Of a DNA stretch of 64,000 bases, positions 1 through 19,922 are shown piece after piece. The DNA is from Siniperca chuatsi (Eukaryota > Chordata > Actinopteri > Centrarchiformes > Sinipercidae): positions 14,241,929-14,305,928 of the forward strand of contig NC_058056.1 of assembly GCF_020085105.1 (NCBI RefSeq), given 5' to 3'. Both the position numbers and the translations under genes were made by a program. Positions within the stretch are counted from its first letter, which is position 1; each line of letters begins with the position of its first letter. The notes under the pieces are model-generated. The model ran no database searches, was not told the origin of the DNA, and saw nothing but the letters and a program-made list of their open reading frames with translations.

Positions 1-732
1 TTTCAGCTATGTCGTAGGAAGTCCTTTGGGCCGGTGAAGGACTTTTCTGTCTTCTAAAGCAGTGCAAACTGACACCTGGCCATTACTAATTGAAGGGAAG
101 TGTGGGTTTTGAACAGCGAAGCTGACATCTGTCAACCTAAACAAAGCTTGCTCTACATCTATTGGCACACGTAAGGGTGTGAGGGTGATGAATGTCTTTG
201 GCTGGCTTTCCAGTGCAGATATGAGCATAACAGCTGGCAGATCCTCAATGTACCACATCGTGTTTACCTAGCTTAGCACTAAGCAGAAGAGTGGTGGAAG
301 GGCACAAGTCAGTAAACCAACCTGTAAGCGCCATGCCTTCTGTAATTCACCCTGGAGAATAGAAAGGGGCAGTCAGTAATGGCAGAAATAGAAGGTTTCC
401 ACTTCCTCCATAAGGCGCCTGAGCACCTGCAGTCCTGCTCTCCGTTTCTAATCACAGCACACGCTTGTTTAGATTTCTCATGCTGCTGTGCTCTGAACAC
501 TGAAACAGATATGCTCCTGACAATGCAGCATGGGCCACTACATTTGATTAAGGTCAGGCATTGCTGTTGTCTTTGAAAATATTTGTGTTTAAATAAAAGA
601 AGAATGTGCATAGGTAGATTTCATCTGAAAGTGACTGCTTTTGTTTTCGGCAGGTATAAATATTTTACTCTAGAGAAAAGTAGACGTAGTGTATTTGTTT
701 AATAGTGCCCTTTTCCTTTCCTTTGCTTTCAG
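1..732. other. No exon recognised before the first visible exon of the consortin/NRAC-family gene
   Basis: I see no exon of the downstream gene here; this is presumably intron sequence of the gene truncated by the window edge. An 83-codon reading frame open on the minus strand at 7-258 has protein-like composition but no splice context or family match I recognise, so it is not called as a gene. It could be an old transposon fragment. Confidence 0.4.
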
Positions 733-3700
733 ACCTCATCTTGCTCTAGAATACAGCGGTAAGGTATGTCAGTTTCATCATTCTCTTTGCTTTCTCTCTA
801 GATTTTTGAACAAATTAAACATTTTATAGCATTCTTGTGTCAACTTCAAATCACCTCTGTCTGTTACTTCATATTTCAGGCTACAAAGATACACCAGAGG
901 GCCTTTGGTAATGACCACCCCATTACAGCCAGAAGCCTGGAGCTTATGGCCACCGTCTATGCTGAGATTGGCAAGACTGAATATTCAGGTAAACACTCAC
1001 CTGGGCTGAATGATAAGAGTTGCACAGTAAACACTACTGTCATCCTGACGGGATGTTACGACAAATAGACTTACTGTATGTACAGTGAAAAACAAACACG
1101 GTTGTATGATTCTGAAAACGACAGTGGAGGACGCCTCTCAGCAGTATATAATTTAACACGGTTAACATTAGGGGGTGGAAATCTCGCTGTCTCATGAAAC
1201 ATGAAAATACCAGAACAGCAATGTTAATCTCAAGAACAAGTTATCTCCTCTGTGCTTTAGAAAGCACACAGCACAGCGAGGATGTGGTTTCAAGCAATTC
1301 AGTTAGCCTTTAAACCATGTCATCCTGTGAAAATGTTAAATTAATAAACACTCGCAGTCATGTTGGACACGAGTGGTTTTATGCAGAGCAAAAAAGAAAA
1401 GTATTTTTGTGACAGTTTGAGGGCACAGTTTTGTTGTAGTACAGTATGTATGCTTGGCTTGCATTAAAAAGGGAGCAACACGCCCAATTCTGAACTCGGC
1501 ATTTTTGTGAAGACTGCTGTGGTGTTAAAAGCAATACGTAGAAACCAGCCTTGTTGTTGAGTCAGCTTTCAGAGGCAGTGGTGCTGAACAGGGACAGCTA
1601 CATAAAGACAGGAGTGTACAGCATATAAAGTCAAAGATTTACAACACTCCTCGTTGTTTACCTCACAACTTTGGTGAAAATGTGCAGGGTCAGAAAGCGG
1701 TTGTTGTTGCAGATAAGAACACACAGTAGTCTCTGTGCACCTTTTAGTTTGTATTGCAAAAAGAACTTTAAAAAATGTTGTACTATTTCAAACATGTTAT
1801 GTAAATGTCCCAATCATTTTCACAATATCCACTGAATTCCACTTCAGAAATTATGGCAATAAATAACTGGGCACAGGCAACAGTCTCTCTCTATAGTAGA
1901 GAGTATCTTTAATAGACTAACAGTCTATAAAAGATGTTTAACTGTCCCTAAATATGTGAGCCTGGATTTTACTTTGATTCACTTTTAGAAAACATAACAA
2001 CTGACTGGTAGAATGGAAACTGTGGAATGTTTGACTGTCTTTCAAAATCTGGCAGTGTCATTAAATTTTCTATTAATTTTGGTAAGGTTATATTCACATG
2101 TGTATTTTCTATTATTATTTAGCACATTTATGGGTTGCTACTTTTCTTGGCCTTAGCTGGTGCAGCATCTTCCTGTAAAAGTGGAAATTAAAATGAGGCA
2201 GGGTTTTTTTCCCACAGAACTCAAATCTTCTTTAAGAACATTTATCTTTATAATACACACAAGAAAGTCTGTAATAATAGTGGTTAAATTCCCATGTCAT
2301 GTTTTATAAAGATTCAAAATAATGTTCATTAAAATTTGGGGTTTTTTAACAGATAAAAGATAATTTACTCTTGGTTCTAAATGTCTGCCTGTCTCTCTGT
2401 GTCTCTCTCATTCAATCAATCATTCTCCATAGAAGCTTTTCTAGTTGTAAATGACCCAGAACAGTAATAGATTGACTTATCAATTGATTAAATCACCGAT
2501 TAGTCAGGCAAGTGGCTAATTCATCAGCCAGTGTTGACAGACAAACATGCACAGTATTTAGTAGAGATATGGGAAACTTTCAGACAATACAAATGAAGGA
2601 GCAACCAGACTGAGGCTCATTTTTTCCTCTTTGGGCAGTAGTATGTCTTTTTTTAGAAACTGTGATGAGATCTAGTAAAATTACATTTGGTGAGTAAGAC
2701 CAGAACTTTATTTTTATTTTATTTTAATGTAAACATATTGGGGAAAAAACAAGTGAGTTGTAACTTCAAACTACTCTTCAACTCTACCTGGCACAAACAG
2801 AGTTAACTCCTACATCTTTCCTCCAGCACATTTGCTTTAACTTTGTATGTTTAACTTCACCTCATTGTCTGTCTTCGGAGCAGACGGCAGACTCCAGTGC
2901 GAAGCAACACTAGATCACTACTCATGTATGGTCATGGTTCTCTTAATAGACTCCCTGGGTCAGTGTGTGTCTGCGCTGTCCAAACGCTTTGCTGCTGCAG
3001 AGTCCATTAGAGACACCGTCAACTGTCTTCCTCATTCCCACCGGGAGAAACACTCAGAGATCCGCCACAGAAAGGACGCCGACCAGCAACAGGAGGACAC
3101 ACCGAAACCTAAGGTAATGTTAACAACACCTGCAGGCATCTTCAGCAGTGTTACTCTGGATACGAGCAATTTGTTTGCAAAAGATCGGTGCCTTCCAGGT
3201 GTTTGCTGCCTGTCTTTTTTATTGAAATTCACTTGGAGCTTGTTATGGGTATACTTATCCTGAGCTGTATCTAATGCAGGTAACCAATGGCAAAGTCCCC
3301 ACCTCCATTCTAAAGAGGCCAAGTCCCAACTACGGGTCAGACACAGAACCCAACTACAGACGGAAAGGTGAACGAAGGGTTCGATTCAGGGAGCCAGAGA
3401 CCACAGTACATGGTGAGAAAACCACAACCCACAGACAGTCAGATGTGTTTGTACAACAAGAGAGAATATGCTGCCCTCTGGCGCTTTAACACCTGGATCA
3501 AACTAGTCCAGTAACTTCATATCACCCATAGTTTCTGCAGTCTGTCCATGTCAGCTCAACATTTACAGAGGCATTGATAAGGGAATGCATGCATACAGTA
3601 ACAATATGAATGTAATTTTGTTTGTTTATAAAAATTTTCCTCGAAATTGGTGCCATCCCAGCTTGCAGTGGGGCCCTCAACCCATATGTAACAGCGGTGT

Positions 3701-4507
3701 ATGCCTTGCACTTAGCAGTAAAGAGAGAACAAAATGCATTAAAAACATCCTGAGAGTGCATCGTAAACTATTGTCCTTCTGGGATTCTCTACTATTTAAA
3801 AATAATGTAATGCCGAAAGACTTCCAAACAGGAGCAAGTGATTTACTCTTTCGTAATTAATTATGCATGCATATGAGGCACCATGGAGTCTGTTCCAGAG
3901 AGATAGTGGAGTCAATGAGGGCACAGCAGCCGGTTGGTTGCTGCTGTACATCAGAGGTTGGCTCTTGTTGACTGACTGGCCTCTTTTCTGTCGGCTTCAC
4001 AGACATTCCTTACTGTGACTGTTTAGGTGGTAAGTCTGTCTGAAAGTGTTGAGAATGATTATGTTAATGTGCATGGGAAAGTGACAACAACACTACTACA
4101 CTTTTTATTTAAAAACCTGCCATGCAAAATGGACCCCCTTTTTTTAACAAAGTTTGAAACACAGAAAGCACAATTTGTGTGACAATTCTCCACCACCACC
4201 ACATGAAATCCTCCATTAAAAACTTGCCTCTTGAGTTCTGACTCAGATACTCATTTACAAACCAAAATTGTGAAAAACTGGTCTTGGTTTTATGTTTGTA
4301 GCCTATGAGACGACACCGCCCCGCCCCCACATCGCCTTGTTCACTTGCCTCTTCCTGCTGATGTCATTCCTGGGCGTGGCCATGTACTGCACAGACCGCC
4401 GACGCCCACAGCGAGTGTGCGAGGAGCTGGAGGCCGCTTTGGCTGTCTACCTGCTGCATATGAAACAGCTCCTGTGGGGCTGCTGGATATGGCTGACCAT
4501 GCAGTGA
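733..4507 (+). CDS. Consortin/NRAC (C14orf180)-family membrane protein, C-terminal part (5' end outside window)
   Basis: Six exons join in frame: 733-763, 880-988, 2884-3113, 3280-3412, 4003-4029, 4302-4507, giving the last 244 residues. The first two encode a TPR-like helical pair (LALEYSGK then AFGNDHPITARSLELMATVY). The fourth has a basic PTSILKR segment followed by RRVRFREPE. The last has one hydrophobic membrane segment (LFTCLFLLMSFLGVAMYCT) and a short amphipathic tail ending WIWLTMQ. A VRF(R/Q)E motif followed by a single C-terminal membrane span ending in YCT is what I recall of consortin, the trans-Golgi connexin-sorting receptor, and of its short relative NRAC. Adjacency to tmem179 matches human 14q32.33, where C14orf180 is next to TMEM179, so an NRAC orthologue that keeps a consortin-like TPR region is the favoured reading. 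The exact member is not certain. Further 5' exons must lie left of the window. Confidence 0.68.
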
Positions 4508-7036
4508 CTGAGACCGACCACAGGTGGAGACATGAAGCCTCCTTTATTGTTTCCAGATCCCTCTTTTTTCCTATCTTTGAAAGAGCCCAGGCCTACAAAC
4601 ACCTCAGCCATGTGCCACGGCTCTGTACACTGTATGTGGTGTTAAACCACTCTCACAGTGAAAAAGGGGAAAGTGTGTAATCCCAGAAATATGTAGCTTT
4701 CATGTCTGTATGTACTGTATATATGTACTAAGGTGGTGGTCATGCCACTCCTTATTTAAGTTATAATCATTTTGCACATCTGCAATGTTGATCACATATA
4801 ACGCTAACTTAATCACCACAACCATTTGATTTTTCAGTTCATGTCACAGTCTAATGTATGTGAGTGAATGTTTCCATGAAATGCAAATATTTATTTTGTT
4901 ACAGTACATGATTAGTGTATATCAGATATTACACAGAACTGAATGTGTATATATGGTTCAATATACTAAGGACTATCACAATATTCCGCCTTGTAATTGC
5001 ACGTTAATGAATGTAGAGATGTTGGGAAACAGTTTTTGATTGGCACAGTGCACATTCAAGAGGAGGAGGATGGAAGCACAAATGTGTAAACTGTTCGATA
5101 ATGATCTGTGGGAAAGAAAACACAGGGCTGCATCACTTCACAGTACCAGGTTGAATGGCTTAACAGATGAAAAACACCTCTTTCTTCACAGACTTTTCTT
5201 CAGCTGATTCCTAGCTCCACTGTGGAGGAAATCTGCAGCACAGTGTTCTCTCACAATTCTCTCTCCTTATCTATTGCCGAAGAGAATATACTCAAACTGA
5301 ATGAATGCTAATACTTTTGACAGTGTTCCTCTTTATAACCACTGAAATCCCACAAAATATCCTTGATCCTAAATGTTATTTAACTGTTTTCTTTTTGTTA
5401 CATTTCTATTTAAAAACAATAATATTCAGGTTTTAATCGTGATGTCAAATGCTCATCAAGCTTTGGACAAATGTATGGATGGGTGTGGGCTCAACAAATA
5501 TTTGCAATATGTAAAAAAAAAAACAAAAATCAAGGATGTCCTCCTATATCAAGCTTATTACTACTAATATGAGGCCAAACACAGAAATAGAACAGAATCA
5601 GATACTGTATGTTATTGTTTGCGAGTCCCTTTATCAAATTAAGCAAATATAATTCAAACAGCCAAACCACCACACAAATGAATTATAGGAATTAAAGGGC
5701 ACAGTGATGCGCATCCCACAGACCTCTCATTATGAGCAATAACACACATCACATAGTTTAACATAGTAAAACATTGTTCTTTATATAACAGGTTTCAGGG
5801 AACTCAAAAGGAAAGCGTTGGATTTTGGAGGTTTCACATTTGAATGTCAAAGCAATATAAGGCTAATAACGCCTCTATAGAAGAAAGAAATACTCTCGAC
5901 TCTGTACTGTCAAACTAAATAATTAGCAATAAAACAATACCCAGTGAACTCATGTTCTGTATATGCACATTTAGCTTAGAAGCTGCATTTCACGGCTGTC
6001 CAAACATTTATGGTCACTTTGAAAGAAGTGCCTTTATGGAGGGTTTTCTTGGTTCCTACCATTTTATGATTTCATTTGTTTTGAATAAAACTGTCATTGC
6101 CTATCAAAGTCAAGCAGATGATTTTCTTTCTCCCTGTAATCTCTGACAGCAAGTGAAGTGCAATGTGTATGTAACAGGGAGAGAGATGCATGCAAGTACA
6201 TTTGTGCGTCTATTCACAGTAATACAGTATATTGGTTTGTAGCCTATAAAGTGTGAAGGAGAAGCCTGAGTTACTACTGTATATGGCACAGAATAGGATT
6301 TGTTTTTTATTTCACACAGATTGCTAAAAGCATTTTTCGACTGGCTGCCTGATACATGAATGTTCTAAACTACAATTTGTCATTTTTATAAAACGCCTTT
6401 TGTAACTGCTGATTAACACTGCAAAAGCACACATCATATTTCTTTGCTGCAGCATGCAAAGAATTCTCACTTTATCAAGTAGTGTGCAGTGCGTATCCTA
6501 ACAAAAATAAGTCTACTTTAGGGACACATTTATTGGTGTATAAAACAAAAGAACATCCCTTTACATCTAAAAACCACCACCCTATTCATTTGTCATGCAT
6601 TAGGTCCATGCAGAAGTTTCACAAAGACAACATGATCCATCAGCCAGTCTGTCCAAGCCATTAATACTGTGTTGCTAAATAGAAATTCATGAGTTGAGAA
6701 AAACTGGGTGTATATTTCCATTAAATGGTTTTAATACTATCAGAGCTGGGCTGTGGTTGTGTGTGTTGAAGAGGAATACACACAATGGATGAATAAACTC
6801 AATAAAGCAGGACTCTTCCAAAGGTTAACAACCATTGGGAGTATTTTTTTTTAGGGTAAATCAATTACTTTTGGAGAACAAAGCTAAAACCTTCTGTTTG
6901 ATTCACTCGATAGTCAATGGGAGCAAAAGCCAAATCATTTTGATTGTCTACATAGGCAAATAGTAGTGCTGCTCATGGCAGGCGAGAAGACTGTATGGTT
7001 GAGTGTGAGTGTGTGTGTTTGTGCGTCCTCTGGTGT
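4508..7036. other. Tail-to-tail 3' regions of the NRAC-like gene and tmem179; no gene seen
   Basis: AT-rich sequence between two convergent stop codons. Several AATAAA-type signals occur on the plus strand (for example near 5928-5934 and 6083), so long 3' UTRs from either side are likely. No long open frame, RNA gene or recognisable transposon was found. Confidence 0.45.
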
Positions 7037-13829
<6,793 letters not shown>

Positions 13830-16800
13830 TTAAAATTCTTCACCTGATGTGATAGCTGCTCCCAGCTCTGTAGCAGGTAGAAGGCCACTGGAAGCTCTAC
13901 GGGTTTCCAGGTCCTGTTTCCACCAGCTGCCCATTTTGCTATGATCGAGCCAGGCTGAGGTGCTCTGGACACAGGGTTCACCTGTCTTTAATTGGGCTTT
14001 GAAGGAGCTCACACTGGTGGTGTCAGAAGGAGAAGAGGTGGTTTTGATGTTGCAGGTTGGGCTGGGGGTCAGAAAGCTACCAGAGATCTGAAGCTGTGTG
14101 GGGCCAATAGAGCTGCACACAGGGGAGAGAAGGGAGATGTCGGGCAGACACTTCCTTGCTGAGGCGCTTGAGCCACTGGCTACAGGATCCTCTGACAGAA
14201 AGCTCTGGTGAAGGTCAGTCCGAGTGGTTTCAGTCGTAGCACAGGAGAAGCCTTGACTGAAGCATTCCACTTCTTCCTCTTCCTGGTGATGCTCATATGT
14301 TTTCTGGGTACATACAGTGAAAACATTAAACATGAATAGCCCCATTTTGAAAACAGGTACTGTGACAATCAACCTATAGTGTGTACTGTTTAGTTAAAGA
14401 GAGAGACTGCCTACCTGATGAAGTTCTTCTTCCAGGAAACAGTCAAATGTGGCTGCCTCGCTAAAACTGGGAATATCATAAGGGATGCAATCTGATTGGT
14501 CGTCTTGGTTGAGTGACACTGCAGAGCTCCACATATCAGTGACATCTTGGGAACCATGAACGATTTCTGCAGACACTCCTTTACTGCAGGCCATTTTCTC
14601 TGCAGATAAAAGTTCATGCAGAGATGTAAGCATTCAGCAGACCACAATTCAGCGTGATCATTTTGTCCCTCCAGCTGGATGCACCTACACACCATCGTCA
14701 GGCGAGAGGAAACTGTGACTCTCCACCTGGGGCTCACAAAGATTGGGCACTAAATGGCTGTCCACAATGCTGTTGAGCGAAGGGGGAAGATTCATTCTGT
14801 AACCACAGCGAACAAATGTCAACCAGTTTTAATTTTCTTGTGTACCATAAGTATAGTGTGAGATAAAATGACCTCTGACCTCTCAACTGCATCAACAGTG
14901 AGAAAGTCCTCGCTTGAGAAAACATCTTTCTTAACATCTTCTCCCTCTAAAAAAGAAGTTGAAGTTTCTCTTTATCTTTTGACTGCCTCTTAATGCCAAT
15001 AGTGTGCAAATAAAATCCAACACAAAGCTTACCCTCTGGAGAAAGCACCAAAGCGTCTTTGTTCAAGTTGCTGAGGGAAATTGGGGCTGTGGCGCCATCT
15101 AATGTCACTGTCAGCTCAGGGCAATCTGGAAAACCGTCATTTGATGAAGGGGTTCTGCTGTCTTCTTCGTCTTCCTCTTCCCTGCTTTGGTTCTCTCCAT
15201 CAGTAAGGAGAGAAGAGATCCTCTGCAGAGTCATGGTACTTTCATACACATAAGGACGGTCCCGTCTCAACAGAGGCAAGGAGGAGGCCGAGGTGAAGGA
15301 GAAGACAGACTCAGAGTTCAGATCCTCAGAAGAAGAAATGTGCTCTGGTGGCTCAGGTTGCTGCTGGGACAAGAACACACATAAAGTGCATTATTTCAAA
15401 ATCACATACAAAAAATCAGTTAACTTTTAGCAGAGACAATGAAAATGTATACGTAATGGATAGGCTTATCCTCTTCTGTTTCATCTATATGTGCTGTTTC
15501 CTCTGATTCTTCTACCATGTCCATTGGGGAGGGGCTGGGCGTGAGATGACGCAGAGCCTGGGTTGACAGAAACATCTCTCTGCTGTTCGATTTTCTCTCT
15601 GTGTGCTCTGGCCACACCACCTCACTGAAATAACGAACATGGAGGAATGATCTGCTGAGTTTTCTGGGATACTGAACATTTTTTAACATATTTCAACCTC
15701 TGTTATCCACATTTCATCTACAACCTCAGTACCTTATCTTGGGATGTGGCTTTCTCACTTCCATCACAGCCTTCCTGACTAGTTGGACCAGTTTGTCTGA
15801 GGACACTCTGTTGACTTTCTGAGCTTGATACAGTTTGGCTGACAGCGGGCACGGTGGCCTTCCTGCTGAATGGTCGTATAAAATTAAATCTCATGGTAAA
15901 ATATAATGCACTTTATTCTGTCCTGATACCATTTAATATTCTATTCATTTAATCTGCCTTACCTTTCTTCATCAGCGGCAACTGTGACCCTGTAGCCTCA
16001 ATCCCAATTACATGGTCTCCTTCACCCTGATAAAGATTTTTTGGAAAAAGAAAAGTCATTTCAAGGCTGAATATCTTTGATACATCCATTTTGCTGTATT
16101 ACAAGAGATTCACCTACATTGTATCCTGCAGGGATGTACTTTAAAGCCTCTGCACACAGACCAAATCCACTGCAAGCCTGGAGGAAGTACATGACCATAT
16201 CGTCGCTTTCTGTGTGGCCTCTCTTCAGCAGAGCCCAGGCATCAGAGACACAACTGGATTGCGAATAATCTTGGTAATGTTAGATGTGACTTGATAATCT
16301 CAGATGATCAAAAACATGACCAGTAAGCCATTAGTGTACCAGAATGTACCTGTTTTGAAGTAGTACATCTGCACAGAGCTTAGCATCCTCAACGCTCTCT
16401 ATTGCGGGTCTGGTCCAGTGGAGGTACCTTAATGCCAACTGAGGCTGCTTCCTCGTTAGCAGACAGTGGATGATGCAACGATGTTGCCAGGAGAGCCAGG
16501 GAACAGCAGCCCTAGGGCTCAGTAATAGCTCCATGGAGGCCTGGGTGCAACAAGATGTAACACGACATAAAGCAGCAATATAAGGATTTATTTTGACTGA
16601 CATTTAAGATGTTGTCTCTAAACATCTCTCCTACTTGTTGTTATCAAGAAGTAAACTGGCAAATTTCTTATCATCCATGAAAGCATCTCCTCTTCCAAAA
16701 GAGAGATATACTGACATAACTAATGAGTGGCACAGTGGAGCATTAGTACATTAATCGTGTGCTACTCAAGTGGCCCATTAGTGTTACCTGCAGACCATTA

Positions 16801-19063
16801 TGGCTGCTGAAACAAGGACACTAATGTAATCAACCGGATGGTTATCTGGCCCTTGAATTGCACTCGCATCACAGTCAGCTTGCACATGTTAATTTTAATG
16901 ACTTCATCAAAATCAGAATCAAGTCACTCACCTAATGCATAAAATCAATTTTGCCTTTTTCTTATATACCTTGACGTGCCCATGATCAAGCATCCAGAAG
17001 GCCCTGATTTGTTGGGAAAAGCTGGAGGGAATAGTGAAGGCATGGCAGAAAGATTGGAGGAGGTCGTCTTTGCACTGCAGGAAGTTCGCCATATCCAGGG
17101 CAAAGTACATGAGCTGTGATACATATAGGTTAAGAACTACATAACCTGAATCAAATATATATAGTATTTATCTGGAATAAAACAAAAAGGAGCACAATAG
17201 AAGAAAAATGTACAGCAGGGACGCTGGAAGTCACAGTTCAGGGTGCTGAGAGAGGGCCAGTCTATATATTGACTTCTTACTAAATGGTTTGCAATATTCA
17301 TGTTTTTTTGGATTAATTTGAATTGCCACGATATATATAGTAGTTATTAACAAAAATCTACAACAATTTGAGAATGTTTTACACTACAGCAGACAGCAAA
17401 CTTGAACACTAACATACTGTATGTTAAGCAGCCACAGCAACTGCACAGTCAACAACAGGAACTAATGCATGAGAAGTGCAAGGAGATGAAGAGGGAGAGA
17501 CAGCGCCGGGACGTGGGTGAGAGCTGTGACCCACGACCATCTCATCATAGTTTATAATAATTCAGCGCAGTGAGTATACAGACATCTGTTTACTGTTGAC
17601 AGAGATTCCAGTCTGCAGTGTAGTTCATACACTTCACTGATAAACCACAGAATTAAGAAGAAGTTTGCATCACACTTTTTTATCAATTGTTGGTTTTTTA
17701 AAATGCCTGGTTTTATGCTCCACAGAGGGCTTTGTCGATGCTGTATTTGGATGGATACAAGTGCTTGGACTGACATGTTGTCGATATGAGGCACCAGCAC
17801 GAGCTTCAGCAGGGCCTGCAGATTAGGAGGAGGATAACACTGGTCTGTGCAGTCTTCAGAAGTCCAAATGCACCCATGCTGCCTGTCCAACTGAGACACC
17901 ATACCCTGTATCAAAGACCTAAATCTTTCTCCCTCCTCCCATCTAGTCAAATGTAAGAAAATAGAAAATCAGAGAGGAAATAAAGAGAGAAACTTCAGCA
18001 GGAGTAAAATAAGTACAATGGCTTGGAATTCCTCCATCAAGTCCAATGATCAGATGAGTTACCCAGGTGTCTCGAGACAAGCTTTCCGATGACTATGATC
18101 CATTTCCTTCCACATCTGAGCAATGCGCTTCACCTCGTGAGCCTCTGACAGCAACACCAGAGAACAGAAAAGAAAATTGAGGTGTCATAACAGCTCATCA
18201 CGTCAAATGAATGTAATGTGTGTGATCATATCTGTACCAGGGTACTTGGGCAGAAGCCCCATGATGCCCCACCACTGAACCAGCCGTCCCAGCCAGATGT
18301 GTTGCTTTAGAGCCCTGTGCTCTCGGTTCCAGCAGCTACGTTTAACATCTGAGGAGCCGAATGTATCCCTGCACACCACACATGGGACCCCCACACCTAA
18401 ATAAAAACATACAAATTTTAATTCTAGTGAATTCTAGTAGACATATCAGAGGGTTAGGACTACAGTTGCAGTCACAAATATTAACCAAACCATCATGCTG
18501 TTCCAGCTGTACGCTGTATGTGTTCTGAAGTTTGTACCGTGCCAGAGGTGGGCTGAACTGAGCTGCTTTCTTGCCCACTGGGCCAGGGTGAGCAGGTTCC
18601 TCAGTCTCTGGAGCAGCATGTGCACTCTGGTGAAAGAGCTCCGGTCCAGAAACATCCACAGGCCCTGGCAGCGGCTGAAACCTGTGGGAAAACACAAGAG
18701 GTACAAAAATCCATAGTGTGTACTTTGCAATTCAAACATTTAAACATGATTAATGAAGGAACATGTTCTTACATAGGGTTAATAACTCCTTTTTAGCAAA
18801 CTCTGATGTCCTCTGTACCCAGCAGCTGAAAGTCGGTAGGATTTCCTCCACATCAACTTCACCTGCAGCAGGGTATTATTGGAGATGAAATGTTAAACAC
18901 TCAAACAACAAGTGTTTTTGCAAGTAGTGGACAGAACAATATTTTTTTGGTAGTCAAATGCTCATAATGTACCATCAGCTGTAAGCTTCCGTAGCCAGTG
19001 GATGATGGCTCTTATGTTGTTGCTGGCTAACGCCTCGGCCCACTGGCCCTTTCTATCCAGCAT
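13830..19063 (-). CDS. ELYS-domain protein (AHCTF1/ELYS paralogue without the N-terminal propeller)
   Basis: Seventeen exons (minus; 18973-19063, 18773-18862, 18538-18681, 18238-18396, 18063-18144, 17759-17942, 16970-17113, 16350-16540, 16118-16253, 15963-16026, 15733-15862, 15453-15624, 15033-15363, 14880-14946, 14693-14796, 14415-14599, 13830-14303) join without a break to 2748 nt, 915 residues. Residues about 190-410 resemble the helical ELYS domain: YPPPNLQALLKLVLVPHID, FWMLDHGHVK, LSWQHRCIIHCLL, LALRYLHWTRPAIES, then a repeat-like helical stretch. Residues about 110-141 hold C-x2-C, then C-x4-H-x5-H, possibly zinc-binding. The C-terminal half is Ser/Glu-rich and low complexity. ELYS recruits the Nup107-160 complex to chromatin, but the roughly 2,200-residue vertebrate protein starts with a beta-propeller that is absent here; an in-frame TGA lies 27 bases upstream of the first ATG. 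Function of this short form is unknown to me. Confidence 0.72.
17114..17758 (-). other. Probable U12-type (minor spliceosome) intron 6 of the ELYS-like gene
   Basis: The donor reads GTATCCATCC, close to the U12 GT-AG consensus GTATCCTT. A branch-site-like TTCTTAAC (consensus TCCTTAAC) lies about 15 nt before the acceptor, and there is no polypyrimidine tract in between (CTATATGTATCACAG). The flanking exons join in frame in phase 0. One donor position departs from consensus. Confidence 0.6.
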
Positions 19064-19618
19064 GATTGCCCTCGCACCCCGGAATCCTCACAGAGACAAG
19101 GGAGATTGCATGGGAAACAAATGCTGATACCTATGGTTCATTATAGCAAAAGAAACAAATGGTTATGTATGAAAACATCTTACATACTGTATATTAGAGG
19201 TGTTTTAACCATAGCTAATGTAATGCATGGTATCTCAATGAGTGGTTAAATAACTTGTGCACTTAAGCCTGGAAAACCTCTAATAGACATGTTTCCATAA
19301 TTAGATCAACAGATTGTGCAAGAGCAGAATAAAGCGTGAATGTGGTAGTCATTATTTTGAGGAGCCTCCATAGAGGAAATTGTAAAGATTTGTTGAATAC
19401 TCACTTGGAGACGTGGTTTGGTTGTCCAGTGGCTCTGTTAAACTTCACTCTTGGTCTGTGCTGTGTGTTCTGTCTGCCTTGCGGATTTGCTGACTGGCCC
19501 GGTGGCTACGGTAACGGTCTCTTCTTACACAAGCTACTTTGGTACATGTTAATCCACTAATCTCACTCTCAGTTAACATTTCATTGGCTGATTTGCAGCG
19601 TGGCTGTGAGTATAGGGA

Positions 19619-19621
<3 letters not shown>

Positions 19622-19666
<45 letters not shown>
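19622..19666. repeat. (TG)n microsatellite
   Basis: An uninterrupted run of TG dinucleotides about 45 nt long upstream of the ELYS-like gene's first exon. Confidence 0.97.
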
Positions 19667-19667
<1 letters not shown>

Positions 19668-19922
19668 ATGTTGAAATGAAAGTTGGAAACAGAATAGGTA
19701 TGACCAGCAGGGGTGAGATGATAGTAGGAGGTGAAAATTAACTTCTTAAATGACAGAGGGAAGAAAACTACCCTGCTTTCTACAGCTTGAATCATTCAGG
19801 CATTTGGCCCTTTTGGCCACACCCCAGTCAGTGATGTCACAACCAGGGTTTTCAACACTGTGCAAAGGCAAAACACCTGCAATGAAATCACTGTGGTCAA
19901 AAGCACCACATGCCCGGAAAGT

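Noticed and set aside
13830-13981. Alternative overlapping frame (13496-13981 minus) as an extra C-terminal exon of the ELYS-like gene
   Set aside because: It is out of frame with the exon above and has no acceptor; the 474-nt exon closing at 13830 keeps phase.
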